Below are positions 1 to 7,211 of a stretch of DNA of 53,548 nt, piece after piece. The notes below the pieces were generated by a model that was given only the letters and a program-made list of their open reading frames with translations, was not told where the DNA came from and did no database searches. Every line of letters starts with the position of its first letter. The stretch's first letter is position 1. A program made the position numbers and the translations under genes. Source of the DNA: CAZEQK01 sp964514395 (GTDB lineage Bacteria; Bacillota; Bacilli; Tepidibacillales; Tepidibacillaceae). The stretch lies in NCBI GenBank assembly GCA_964514395.1, contig CAZEQK010000021.1, positions 1-53,548 on the forward strand. Reading direction: 5' to 3'.

Positions 1-12
1 TTTAGCCAGATC

Positions 13-29
13 CATAGGTCAAAAAGACG
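13..29. repeat. 17-bp direct repeat, copy 1
   Basis: The sequence CATAGGTCAAAAAGACG occurs here and again, in the same orientation, at 742-758. The two copies bracket the transposase debris. An inverted pair AATGTCAC (47-54) / GTGACATT (717-724) lies just inside. Direct orientation is unusual for IS termini, so this may be the end of a neighbouring copy of the same element. Confidence 0.7.
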
Positions 30-248
30 TGTCAATAACTTGAGAAAATGTCACCTTACGGATATGAAAAACTATAGCTATCATCCCCAATATAAATAGG
101 GAGAATGTATGAGTTAAAACCATTTTCCCTACCATACAGGATTCATAATGAGATATTCTTAATAAACTTTTTACGCTTATTTTTTTAAGGAAATATCTTC
201 GAGCACACGGAGAATATCTTGATTGCTTTCCTCAAAAGTAAGAGGACT

Positions 249-715
249 CTATAATTCCTTACCACGTTTAAAGTAATGATCATCTGGTGGGATATACGAT
301 TTGGCAGAGTCTGTTCTATTTTGGGAAGATTGTTGACGTTTAGGTTTAATAAAAGGAACAACATCATATATTGAATCCTTTTATTGTGCTTTTACACCAA
401 AAGAAGGACTTACTAATACTTGAATTTGTGCCTTAACAGGAATTAAATTGTTACAAACAACCTGAAAATGGCGATTATAAAATGATCTGCTATTTTATCA
501 GGGATAGAGTGACTTGGTGAACGACCTTTATTTTTGTGGATTAAAAATTCAGGACCATATGTTTGAACTCCCTTCTTTAGTCGTTTTACTTGTCGTTCAC
601 TTAATCCTTGCGTAATAGCAGCTTCTGAGATTGTCATAACTCCATTAATGGTGTTAGAGATTGCAGTAAATCTATTTAGTTGTTTTTGTGTCATTTGATA
701 ATGTGCCTCTCCCAT
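249..715 (-). mobile_element. Degenerate ISNCY (IS1202-type) transposase remnant
   Basis: Reading leftwards from an ATG at 713-715, about 80 residues match the N-terminal helix-turn-helix of ISNCY/IS1202-type transposases, with the segments MTQKQLNRF, GLSERQVKRLKKG and LIHKNKGRSPSHSIPDKIA. The frame then closes. A second piece, ending with a stop at 249-251, resembles the family's C-terminus (VVPFIKPKRQQ, then SYIPPDDHYFKRGKEL); it has an in-frame stop upstream and is in another reading context. The whole catalytic DDE core, some 300 residues in the family, is missing. This is an inactive fossil. The family assignment is by motif memory only. Confidence 0.7.
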
Positions 716-741
716 AGTGACATTATCAAAAGATAATCACA

Positions 742-758
742 CATAGGTCAAAAAGACG
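742..758. repeat. 17-bp direct repeat, copy 2
   Basis: Identical to 13-29 and in the same orientation. It lies about 25 bp upstream of the transposase start, where the element's end would be expected. The following bases (ATGACAAATTGG) differ from those after copy 1 (TGTCAATAACTT). Confidence 0.7.
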
Positions 759-852
759 ATGACAAATTGGACTTTCTTGTATAAACTGAGAGTAATGATA
801 AATTCAATAATATTAATGTATAGGTTAGTAAAGGTTTGAAGGAGGTAGTCAC

Positions 853-1266
853 ATGGGAGCTTCTCTTGAAAATTGCATACGTTGTGGGAGAATTTTTGTT
901 AGAGAGAATAACGATAAATGTCCAGCTTGTTTACAAAAAATAGAAGAAGAGTATCATGTTTGTGCTGAATATTTACGAGAGCATAAATTGGTTAATATTT
1001 ACCAGTTAAGTGAAGCTACTGAGGTATCGGTTAAACAGATTACTAGGTTTATAAAAGAAGGGCGAATTTCGGTTGCTGATTTACCAAACCTTGGTTATCC
1101 TTGTGAAACCTGTGGTACAGTTATTTCAGAAGGTAGATTCTGTAAAACTTGTTCAGATAGGTTAAATAATAGCATAAAAAAGGTTTTAGGCGATGACGCG
1201 ACTGTAGAAGAGGAAAGAGAAAAAAATATATATTTTAAAATAAATGATCGGTTTAATAATAAATAA
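853..1266 (+). CDS. yvyF: YvyF-like flagellar-operon zinc-finger protein
   Basis: A 137-residue protein with four CxxC motifs: CIRC and CPAC near the N-terminus, CETC and CKTC around residues 92-110. They flank a helix-turn-helix-like middle (YQLSEATEVSVKQITRFIKEG). This is the architecture of the TIGR03826/YvyF family, found directly upstream of flgM in Bacillus. Its biochemical function is not established; DNA or protein binding is an inference from the fold. The start is an ATG with a strong GAAGGAGG site. It is the first gene of the flagellar block, and a terminator-like hairpin separates it from flgM. Confidence 0.85.
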   Translation: MGASLENCIRCGRIFVRENNDKCPACLQKIEEEYHVCAEYLREHKLVNIYQLSEATEVSVKQITRFIKEGRISVADLPNLGYPCETCGTVISEGRFCKTCSDRLNNSIKKVLGDDATVEEEREKNIYFKINDRFNNK

Positions 1267-1339
1267 TTAAACTTTGAAGAAATAAAGAGTATTCATGCAA
1301 TAATAAAAGTTATATGGGAATAATTAAGAATAAACGGCT

Positions 1340-1366
1340 TAATAATATTTTTATAGAAGACGATAT
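1340..1366 (+). promoter_or_regulatory. Putative SigD promoter for flgM
   Basis: GACGATAT (1359-1366) matches 7 of 8 bases of the SigD -10 consensus GCCGATAT. TAAT (1340-1343), near the -35 consensus TAAA, sits exactly 15 bp upstream. The -10 overlaps the left arm of the hairpin at 1361-1386, so initiation would fall inside that hairpin, just ahead of flgM. Confidence 0.4.
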
Positions 1367-1393
1367 ATATTATAAGGTATATATCGTTTTTTT
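1361..1393 (+). terminator. Intrinsic terminator between yvyF and flgM
   Basis: A 9-bp AT-rich stem (CGATATATA at 1361-1369, TATATATCG at 1378-1386) with an 8-nt loop is followed by seven T residues. It would limit transcription from upstream into flgM. Confidence 0.55.
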
Positions 1394-1411
1394 GTTTAAG
1401 GGGTGAATGAC

Positions 1412-1672
1412 GTGAAGATTAATGATATTGAAAGATTGCAAGGTGTAAATAAATATAAAAAGTCGAATCAAAAGGATAAAAGTCTAAAGAATAAAACATC
1501 GAAAAAAGATGAGATATCTATTTCAAATGAGGCAAAAGCCCTACTAGAACAAAATAAAGAAGTGGTAAACAAAGATAAAGTTAAGCAGATAAAAGAGCAG
1601 ATTAACAATGGCACATATCAAGTGGATTCAAGAAAAGTAGCCGCAAAACTACTTGAGTGGTTTACCAAGTGA
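1412..1672 (+). CDS. flgM: Anti-sigma-D factor FlgM
   Basis: An 86-residue, Lys-rich protein beginning MKINDIERLQ, as FlgM proteins do. The C-terminal part (ISISNEAKALLEQ, then VKQIKEQINNGTYQVDSRKV and AAKLLEWF) is the conserved sigma-28 binding segment. FlgM holds the flagellar sigma factor inactive until the hook-basal body is complete and FlgM is removed. I chose the GTG at 1412 because the AAGGGG site at 1398-1403 is correctly spaced and the product starts like the family; an upstream GTG at 1403 would overlap the ribosome site. flgN follows 23 bp downstream. Confidence 0.9.
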   Translation: MKINDIERLQGVNKYKKSNQKDKSLKNKTSKKDEISISNEAKALLEQNKEVVNKDKVKQIKEQINNGTYQVDSRKVAAKLLEWFTK

Positions 1673-1695
1673 GTTTATGATGGGGGTAATATCTA

Positions 1696-2199
1696 ATGGC
1701 TTCGTTGGATAGTTTGTTAGGGATTCTAAATGAGATTTATCATCTATATATGGAAATGATTGATCTAGCTAAACAAAAAAAACAAATTCTAATCAATGGA
1801 AAAATCGATGAGCTATCAAAACTAATAAATTTGGAATCCAATTGGGTAAAAAAAATAGGGAAGCTCGAAGAAAAGCGAGTGCATAGTATTCAAGCTTATT
1901 TGGAAGAAAGTCAATATCAAACGAATGAAATTACAATGACTGAGTTAATCGATAGTATTAAATCAAGTGCTGAAAAAGAACAATTAATAGAAGTAAACAA
2001 AAAACTGCAAGCAAGTATCGAGGAAATAAAACAATTAAATGATTTAAATACGCAATTAATCGAGCATTCTCTAGACTATATTAGCACTTCACTTGAGCAT
2101 ATTACAGGGCCTAAAACTCAGTCCTATACCTATTCAAAACCCGAAGCAAAAACAGCGAATATTACTTCGTCAAATGGTTTTTTTGATAAAAAGGCATAA
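1696..2199 (+). CDS. flgN: Flagellar hook-associated chaperone FlgN
   Basis: A 167-residue, largely helical protein with heptad-like coiled coils (for example KKLQASIEEIKQLNDLNTQL). This fits the FlgN family, the cytoplasmic export chaperone for the hook-filament junction proteins FlgK and FlgL, encoded immediately downstream. Size, predicted helicity and position between flgM and flgK support the call; primary sequence in this family is poorly conserved. A GGGGGTAATATCT stretch provides the ribosome site. Confidence 0.85.
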   Translation: MASLDSLLGILNEIYHLYMEMIDLAKQKKQILINGKIDELSKLINLESNWVKKIGKLEEKRVHSIQAYLEESQYQTNEITMTELIDSIKSSAEKEQLIEVNKKLQASIEEIKQLNDLNTQLIEHSLDYISTSLEHITGPKTQSYTYSKPEAKTANITSSNGFFDKKA

Positions 2200-2213
2200 A
2201 AAGGAGTGGAAAT

Positions 2214-3788
2214 ATGCGTTCCACATTTCATGGATTAGAAACGGCAAGAAGAGGGTTATTTTCACAGCAAACAGCCTTACAAACGACTGGACACAATATT
2301 GCTAATGCAAATACGGAAGGATTTACTAGGCAACGAGTAAATTTTGTAGCAGCTGAAGCAATTGAGGTTCCAGGAATTTCCCATAGCACAGCACCAGGGC
2401 AACTCGGAACTGGGGTTAAGTTTTCTGATATCGACCGGCTTAGAGAATCTTTTTTGGATGGGCAATATCGTAATCAGAATAAACAATATGGTGAATGGAA
2501 TGTTCGCAAAGACACTTTAGATAAAATTGAATCTATCATCAATGAACCATCAGAAAGTGGATTACGGTCAGTGGTAGATGGGTTCTGGCAATCTTTACAG
2601 GATTTAGCAAACAGACCAGATGGTTTGACCGAAAGATCTGTAGTGATGGAAAAAACAGTTACAATGACGAATGCATTTAATAGTGTTGCAAATAGAATAA
2701 CAGATTTAAAAAAGGACTTAAATGATAGTATTAGCGCAAAGGTAACTGATCTAAACACCATAACCTCCCAAATTGCTAAGCTAAATGATCAGATTTTACA
2801 TATCGAGGCTTTAGGTGATAAAGCAAACGATTTGAGGGATCAAAGAGATTTATTGACTGATAAATTATCGAAGCTTGTTAATATAGATGTTACCAATACT
2901 TCAAAGGGCTATACTATTAAAATAGGTAACACTCAGCTGGTTGCAGCCAACCAGTCTACCCCTTTAGATGCAAATGCGTTACCAGCTGATATCAATAGTG
3001 GTGAAATCTATGGATATATCTATTCTAGAGATCAAATTACAAACAGTTTTCAAGGACAATTAGATCAAATGGTAAACGGTTTGGTAAATGGTGAGTTTCA
3101 ATTGACATTGCCAGCAGGAACCGTTCTTCCTGATAATACAACGGTTACTTTACCAGATAATACTACTTTAACCTTTACTGGAGCAGCAAGAACGTTAGGT
3201 AGTGATTTAACCGTTAAAGTAAAGGGGTTTAATGGCCTGCATCAGCTTGGATATACCATGCAGGATCCACTTCAAGCTGGAGGTGCGTTTTTTACTACGA
3301 AGGATGGTAGTAGTAATTTTACAGCTGCTAATATAACCTTAAATCCAAGTGTAAAAAGCGATGTTAGAAATATTGCTACCTCAACTCGAACCTATATGGT
3401 TGGCACAACAGAAAAAGTAGTAAAGGGAGATAATCAATTGGCACTATGGGCAGGACAATTAAGCCATACGCTTATTGATTTCTCAACAGCATCTGGAACT
3501 GGCAATTCTGCAATAAATGGGCAAGGAACCTTTGGAGATTATATTCGTTCGATGATAGGAAAGATCGGAGTACAATCACAGGAAGCAACAAGACAAGCAC
3601 AAAACCAGCAAATATTGGTAGATCAAGTAGATAGTCAAAGACAGTCCGTAAGTGGTGTATCCATAGATGAAGAAATGGCAAATATGATTAAATATCAGCA
3701 TGCATATGATGCCTCAGCGAGAATGATTACTACGATTGATCAAATGTTGGATAAAATTATTAACGGTATGGGAGTTGTTGGTCGCTAA
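2214..3788 (+). CDS. flgK: Flagellar hook-associated protein 1 FlgK
   Basis: A 524-residue hook-filament junction protein. The N-terminal rod/hook signature is clear (FHGLETARRGLFSQQTALQT, then TGHNIANANTEGFTRQRV), and the C-terminal D0 helix ends with YQHAYDASARMITTIDQMLD. The two termini form the coiled D0/D1 shell and the middle is variable. Around residues 302-320 there is a short internal repetition of LPDNTT. Exported by the flagellar type III apparatus with FlgN as chaperone. An AAAAGGAG site precedes the ATG. Confidence 0.95.
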   Translation: MRSTFHGLETARRGLFSQQTALQTTGHNIANANTEGFTRQRVNFVAAEAIEVPGISHSTAPGQLGTGVKFSDIDRLRESFLDGQYRNQNKQYGEWNVRKDTLDKIESIINEPSESGLRSVVDGFWQSLQDLANRPDGLTERSVVMEKTVTMTNAFNSVANRITDLKKDLNDSISAKVTDLNTITSQIAKLNDQILHIEALGDKANDLRDQRDLLTDKLSKLVNIDVTNTSKGYTIKIGNTQLVAANQSTPLDANALPADINSGEIYGYIYSRDQITNSFQGQLDQMVNGLVNGEFQLTLPAGTVLPDNTTVTLPDNTTLTFTGAARTLGSDLTVKVKGFNGLHQLGYTMQDPLQAGGAFFTTKDGSSNFTAANITLNPSVKSDVRNIATSTRTYMVGTTEKVVKGDNQLALWAGQLSHTLIDFSTASGTGNSAINGQGTFGDYIRSMIGKIGVQSQEATRQAQNQQILVDQVDSQRQSVSGVSIDEEMANMIKYQHAYDASARMITTIDQMLDKIINGMGVVGR

Positions 3789-3814
3789 TAAGTTAGTATG
3801 GAGGTAATACGACA

Positions 3815-4705
3815 ATGAGAGTTACACAAAGCATGTTAAATTCACAAATGCTAAGAAATATAAATAATAATTTAACTAAAATGAGTGATTTACAGAATCA
3901 ATTGTCTACAGGAAGAAAAATAAACAAACCCTCTGATGATCCAGTAGGTATGAGTTTTTCTTTGAGATATAGAAGTGAGATCAATGCAAATGAACAATAC
4001 AAAAGGAATATTGGTTCTGCTACATCATGGACTGATAAAAATGATAAAGTTATTGGTGAGGTAAATAGCGTGTTACAACGTGCAAGGGAGCTTGCTGTGC
4101 AAGGAGCCAATAGTACAAATCCAGCACAAGCAATGGATGCCATGGGAAAAGAAATAGATCAGCTTTATCAACAAATGGTTCAACTGGGTAATAGTCAGTT
4201 TAATGGTAAATATATATTTAACGGTCAACAAACAGATATTAAACCATATGTTGTGGGTACGGCCGAGACAACCTCTACAGATATTGGTGTTAATCAATTA
4301 GAGGTAAGTACAGGAGTAACTATACCTGTGAATGTGACCGGTAATGAACTATTTGGGAATGGAACCGATCCTACTAATGCCTTTCAAGTATTAGTAGATT
4401 TAAGGAATGCGTTAAATAATAACAACCATGCTGCAGTAGGGAATTTATTAACAAATATAGACAGCAGAATGGATAAAGTATTAGTGAAATGGTCTGAAGT
4501 AGGTGCGAAATCAAATAGACTTGACCTAATAACCAATCGACTTGATAACGAAGGGATTAACCTACAGTCCTTGTTATCAAAAACGGAGGATACAGATGTG
4601 GCTAAGGTAATGGTGAATTTAAAAACGGAAGAAAATGTTTATCAAGCATCGCTTTCAACAGGGTCGAGAATTATTGTACCAACACTTGCAGATTTTCTTA
4701 AATAA
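3815..4705 (+). CDS. flgL: Flagellar hook-associated protein 3 FlgL
   Basis: A 296-residue flagellin-like junction protein. The N-terminus (MRVTQSMLNSQMLRNINNNL, LSTGRKINKPSDDPVGMSF) carries the flagellin D0/D1 signature and the C-terminus retains matching helices (NVYQASLSTGSRIIVPTLADFL). It forms the second ring between hook and filament, assembled on FlgK. The length is usual for Bacillus. GGAGG at 3800-3804 precedes the start. It is co-oriented and closely spaced with flgK. Confidence 0.95.
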   Translation: MRVTQSMLNSQMLRNINNNLTKMSDLQNQLSTGRKINKPSDDPVGMSFSLRYRSEINANEQYKRNIGSATSWTDKNDKVIGEVNSVLQRARELAVQGANSTNPAQAMDAMGKEIDQLYQQMVQLGNSQFNGKYIFNGQQTDIKPYVVGTAETTSTDIGVNQLEVSTGVTIPVNVTGNELFGNGTDPTNAFQVLVDLRNALNNNNHAAVGNLLTNIDSRMDKVLVKWSEVGAKSNRLDLITNRLDNEGINLQSLLSKTEDTDVAKVMVNLKTEENVYQASLSTGSRIIVPTLADFLK

Positions 4706-4732
4706 GAAGAATTAGTAAAGGGGAATATTTTT

Positions 4733-5302
4733 ATGAATAATATTTCTCAACTACATATAGAGCATCAATACCCTAAAATAGGGATGAGATCAAAACGAGC
4801 TGAACTCCTTATACAGCAACCTAAGGCAAAGATTGATATTCATCAAGAGCAAGTAAAGGTGGAGATAAGGCATAAGGACGCCAAAGTGCTGATTGATCAA
4901 TCTAGTGCATGGGCTGCTTATGGGAAAATTCCTCCAGTAGAGGAATCTAAGAATGTAAGCGAACAATATAAACAAATAGGGATTGAAGCGATTGGGAAGA
5001 TAGCAGAAGATGGGGATCAATTAGCAGCAATACAAAACAAACAAGATCCGATTCCAGAGCTAGCGAAGGAAGATCTATTTAAACTTCCTGAGATTAACTA
5101 TCTAGGGGAAGCATCAAGCTTGAATGTGAGATATGATGTGATACCTGGCTCTTTAGATATGAAATGGCATGGGGGTAAAACTCAAATCAATGTATCTATC
5201 GCGAAACCAATTATTACCTATACACATGGAAAGTTAGACATATATCTTTTACAAAAGGATTATTTAAAAATAAGTTTCTCAAAAGTAGATAAAATGATTT
5301 AA
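4733..5302 (+). CDS. yviE: YviE-type DUF6470 protein
   Basis: A 189-residue protein of the DUF6470 family, the conserved but uncharacterised gene between flgL and fliW in Bacillus (YviE). The N-terminal third has repeated short segments of type 'x-x-A-x-L/V-x-I' (RAELLIQQPKAKIDIHQEQV, KVEIRHKDAKVLIDQ), likely beta strands. The C-terminus is also beta-rich. No signal peptide or membrane segment. Function unknown; a role in filament assembly is guesswork from position. A strong terminator follows at once. Confidence 0.8.
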   Translation: MNNISQLHIEHQYPKIGMRSKRAELLIQQPKAKIDIHQEQVKVEIRHKDAKVLIDQSSAWAAYGKIPPVEESKNVSEQYKQIGIEAIGKIAEDGDQLAAIQNKQDPIPELAKEDLFKLPEINYLGEASSLNVRYDVIPGSLDMKWHGGKTQINVSIAKPIITYTHGKLDIYLLQKDYLKISFSKVDKMI

Positions 5303-5316
5303 AAATAATAGATTTT

Positions 5317-5348
5317 GCTATAGTGTATATACTATAGCTTATTTTTTT
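5317..5348 (+). terminator. Intrinsic terminator after yviE
   Basis: Perfect 8-bp stem GCTATAGT (5317-5324) / ACTATAGC (5331-5338), loop GTATAT, then TTA and seven Ts. It separates flgM-yviE from fliW-csrA, which may therefore have its own promoter. GCCGATAA at 5363-5370 resembles a SigD -10, but no TAAA is correctly placed. Confidence 0.75.
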
Positions 5349-5426
5349 ATCCGATGGACAATGCCGATAATAAGGTAAATCATCTAAATGAAGTTTCACT
5401 TTACATTAATTTTGGAGGTAGATAAT

Positions 5427-5876
5427 ATGAGTACGATAAAAACAGCAAGCTTTGGAGATATTGAATACATAGCAGATGAGATTATACGATTTGAAAAAGG
5501 AATTCCTGGGTTTGAAAAGGAAAATGAGTTCATCATCATAAAGCCTGAAGAAGAAAATCCATTGGTATTTATGCAATCATTAAACAGTCCTAACCTTATG
5601 TTCTCCATGGCAGATCCCTTTGCATTTTTTCCTGACTATGCATTTAATATTGATGAACTGTCAATTAATGAGCTGAAGATTGAAGCTGAACAGGACGTCT
5701 CTGTATGGGGAATCCTATCGGTTCCAGAAGCATTTCAAGAGACGACGATTAATTTACGAGCACCTATCATTATTAATATGAAGAATAAAAAAGCAAAGCA
5801 AGTCATTTTGAATGATTCAACCTATATTACAAGGACCCCACTGTTTCCTCACCTTCAACAAAAAGGAGGAGAATAA
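5427..5876 (+). CDS. fliW: Flagellar assembly factor FliW
   Basis: A 149-residue FliW with family landmarks IEYIADEIIRFEKGIPGFE near the N-terminus and NPLVFMQSLNSPNLMF in the middle. In Bacillus FliW binds both flagellin and CsrA. When flagellin is exported, free FliW sequesters CsrA and lifts repression of hag translation. csrA follows after one base, and hag lies just beyond with CsrA-type sites in its leader, so the whole circuit is present here. I use the ATG at 5427, preceded by TTTGGAGG; an in-frame ATG further upstream would add a non-family extension. Confidence 0.95.
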   Translation: MSTIKTASFGDIEYIADEIIRFEKGIPGFEKENEFIIIKPEEENPLVFMQSLNSPNLMFSMADPFAFFPDYAFNIDELSINELKIEAEQDVSVWGILSVPEAFQETTINLRAPIIINMKNKKAKQVILNDSTYITRTPLFPHLQQKGGE

Positions 5877-5877
5877 T

Positions 5878-6120
5878 ATGTTGGTCTTAACGAGAAAAAA
5901 AGGAGAATCAATCATTTTAGGTGATGATATTGAGATTACGGTTATAGATGTAGAAGGGGACCAGATTAAATTAGGAATAACTGCTCCAAAGTATGTGGAT
6001 ATACATCGAAAAGAAATCTATATGCTGATAAAAAATGAAAATGAACTTGCTGCTAAACGTAATGTATCCATCATAGATTTTCAAAAATTTTTACAGAAAA
6101 AAAATAACAGAGATACATAA
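5878..6120 (+). CDS. csrA: Translational regulator CsrA
   Basis: An 80-residue CsrA beginning MLVLTRKKGESIILGDDIEI, with IKLGITAPKYVDIHRKEIY later, as in Bacillus CsrA. The homodimer binds GGA-containing hairpins in mRNA leaders and blocks ribosome entry; its main Bacillus target is hag. The start at 5878 has AAAGGAGGAG immediately upstream and lies one base after the fliW stop, consistent with translational coupling. Confidence 0.95.
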   Translation: MLVLTRKKGESIILGDDIEITVIDVEGDQIKLGITAPKYVDIHRKEIYMLIKNENELAAKRNVSIIDFQKFLQKKNNRDT

Positions 6121-6188
6121 CATGATGATTTAGGGCGATATTTGATGAAAAATAGAGTAAAATGGGGATAATGAAGTAAATAAAGGCA

Positions 6189-6216
6189 GAAAGTTTATAT
6201 GGCTATGATACGATAT
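6189..6216 (+). promoter_or_regulatory. Candidate SigD promoter of hag
   Basis: TACGATAT (6209-6216) matches 6 of 8 positions of the SigD -10. GAAA (6189-6192) lies 16 bp upstream as a weak -35. The predicted leader of about 85 nt would be similar in length to that of B. subtilis hag. An alternative pairing is TAAA at 6181 with GGCTATGA at 6201. Confidence 0.35.
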
Positions 6217-6265
6217 TATAAATAAGGTATTTGTTCATATCGGCCGAATGAACTGATACATCTTA

Positions 6266-6301
6266 CCACAAGGATGTGGGAATACAAAATTCAAGGAGGA
6301 A
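6266..6301 (+). promoter_or_regulatory. CsrA-binding hairpin and second site over the hag Shine-Dalgarno
   Basis: CCACA-AGGA-TGTGG (6266-6279) forms a 5-bp stem that presents AGGA in a tetraloop. Its core ACAAGGATGT equals the central part of the known high-affinity CsrA consensus RUACARGGAUGU. A second site, TCAAGGAGGA (6291-6300), coincides with the hag ribosome-binding site, nine bases before the ATG at 6309. Two sites, the upstream one in a hairpin and the downstream one over the SD, is the layout known for B. subtilis hag. Confidence 0.8.
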
Positions 6302-6308
6302 ATATATC

Positions 6309-7127
6309 ATGAGAATTCAACACAATATTATGGCTTTAAACACTTTTCGTTCACTTTCTTTTAACAGTGCATCTACAGCGAAATCCTTAGAGAAATTATC
6401 TTCAGGATACCGCATTAACCGTGCTGGTGATGACGCTGCAGGTTTAGCTATTTCCGAGAAAATGAGAGGTCAAATTCATGGCTTAGAGCAAGCTAGCCGA
6501 AATGCACAGGATGGTATTTCATTAATTCAGACAACTGAGGGTGCTCTTAATGAGACTCATTCTATCCTTCAACGTATGAGAGAATTAGGAGTACAAGCTG
6601 CTAACGGTACTTATTCAACCACAGACCGTCAAGCTATAGGTGATGAAATGACAGCACTACAGAGCGAAATTACTAGAATTGCAAACCAAACACAATTTAA
6701 TGGTAAGAATGTTCTTTCAAGTGCTGGTTCCTATGTATTCCAAGTTGGAGCTAATAATGGTCAATCCATTACATTAACTGTAAGTGCTGGTATGACTGCC
6801 ACAGCTATTGGTCTTTCGGCAGCTGCTATTACTGTTGATACAATTACAAATGCAGGAATTGCAATTAGTAATATTAATGCAGCTATTGTTAAGGTTTCTA
6901 CTACCCGTGCTAAGCTTGGTGCTGTTCAAAACCGTTTAGAGCATACGATTAATAACGTAGATACTGGTGCTGAAAACCTACAAGCTGCTGAGTCCCGTAT
7001 TCGTGATGTGGACATGGCTAAGGAAATGATGGCATTCACTAAGAACAACATTCTTGTTCAAGCATCTCAATCCATGCTAGCTCAAGCAAATCAATTACCA
7101 CAAAGTGTACTTCAATTACTTCGTTAA
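6309..7127 (+). CDS. hag: Flagellin
   Basis: A 272-residue flagellin. The N-terminal D0/D1 (MRIQHNIMALNTFRSLSFNS, LSSGYRINRAGDDAAGLAIS) and the C-terminal D0 (ILVQASQSMLAQANQLPQSV, ending LQLLR) are canonical. The central region (about residues 140-190) is short and rich in Ser, Thr and Ala, so the filament surface is compact and offers possible O-glycosylation sites. I infer it is the substrate of the glycosylation genes that follow. It is preceded by the CsrA-type leader and followed by a strong terminator, consistent with an abundant monocistronic message. Confidence 0.97.
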   Translation: MRIQHNIMALNTFRSLSFNSASTAKSLEKLSSGYRINRAGDDAAGLAISEKMRGQIHGLEQASRNAQDGISLIQTTEGALNETHSILQRMRELGVQAANGTYSTTDRQAIGDEMTALQSEITRIANQTQFNGKNVLSSAGSYVFQVGANNGQSITLTVSAGMTATAIGLSAAAITVDTITNAGIAISNINAAIVKVSTTRAKLGAVQNRLEHTINNVDTGAENLQAAESRIRDVDMAKEMMAFTKNNILVQASQSMLAQANQLPQSVLQLLR

Positions 7128-7139
7128 GCTTAACTTATT

Positions 7140-7175
7140 AAAAGGAGTCGAAGGATTTTTCCTTTGGCTCTTTTT
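7140..7175 (+). terminator. Strong intrinsic terminator after hag
   Basis: A 16-bp stem including G-U pairs (7140-7155 with 7160-7175), loop TTTT, whose 3' arm ends in a run of five Ts. It isolates hag from the glycosylation island. Confidence 0.8.
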
Positions 7176-7211
7176 CATAATTACCAATTTATAAATAAGG
7201 AGTTCAATTTG

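Noticed and set aside
3115..3175. Repeated LPDNTT in FlgK as a meaningful tandem repeat
   Set aside because: Only two imperfect copies in the variable domain; no sign of length variation.
5363..5370. SigD promoter in front of fliW (GCCGATAA)
   Set aside because: The -10 match is 7/8, but there is no TAAA-like -35 at 14-16 bp upstream.
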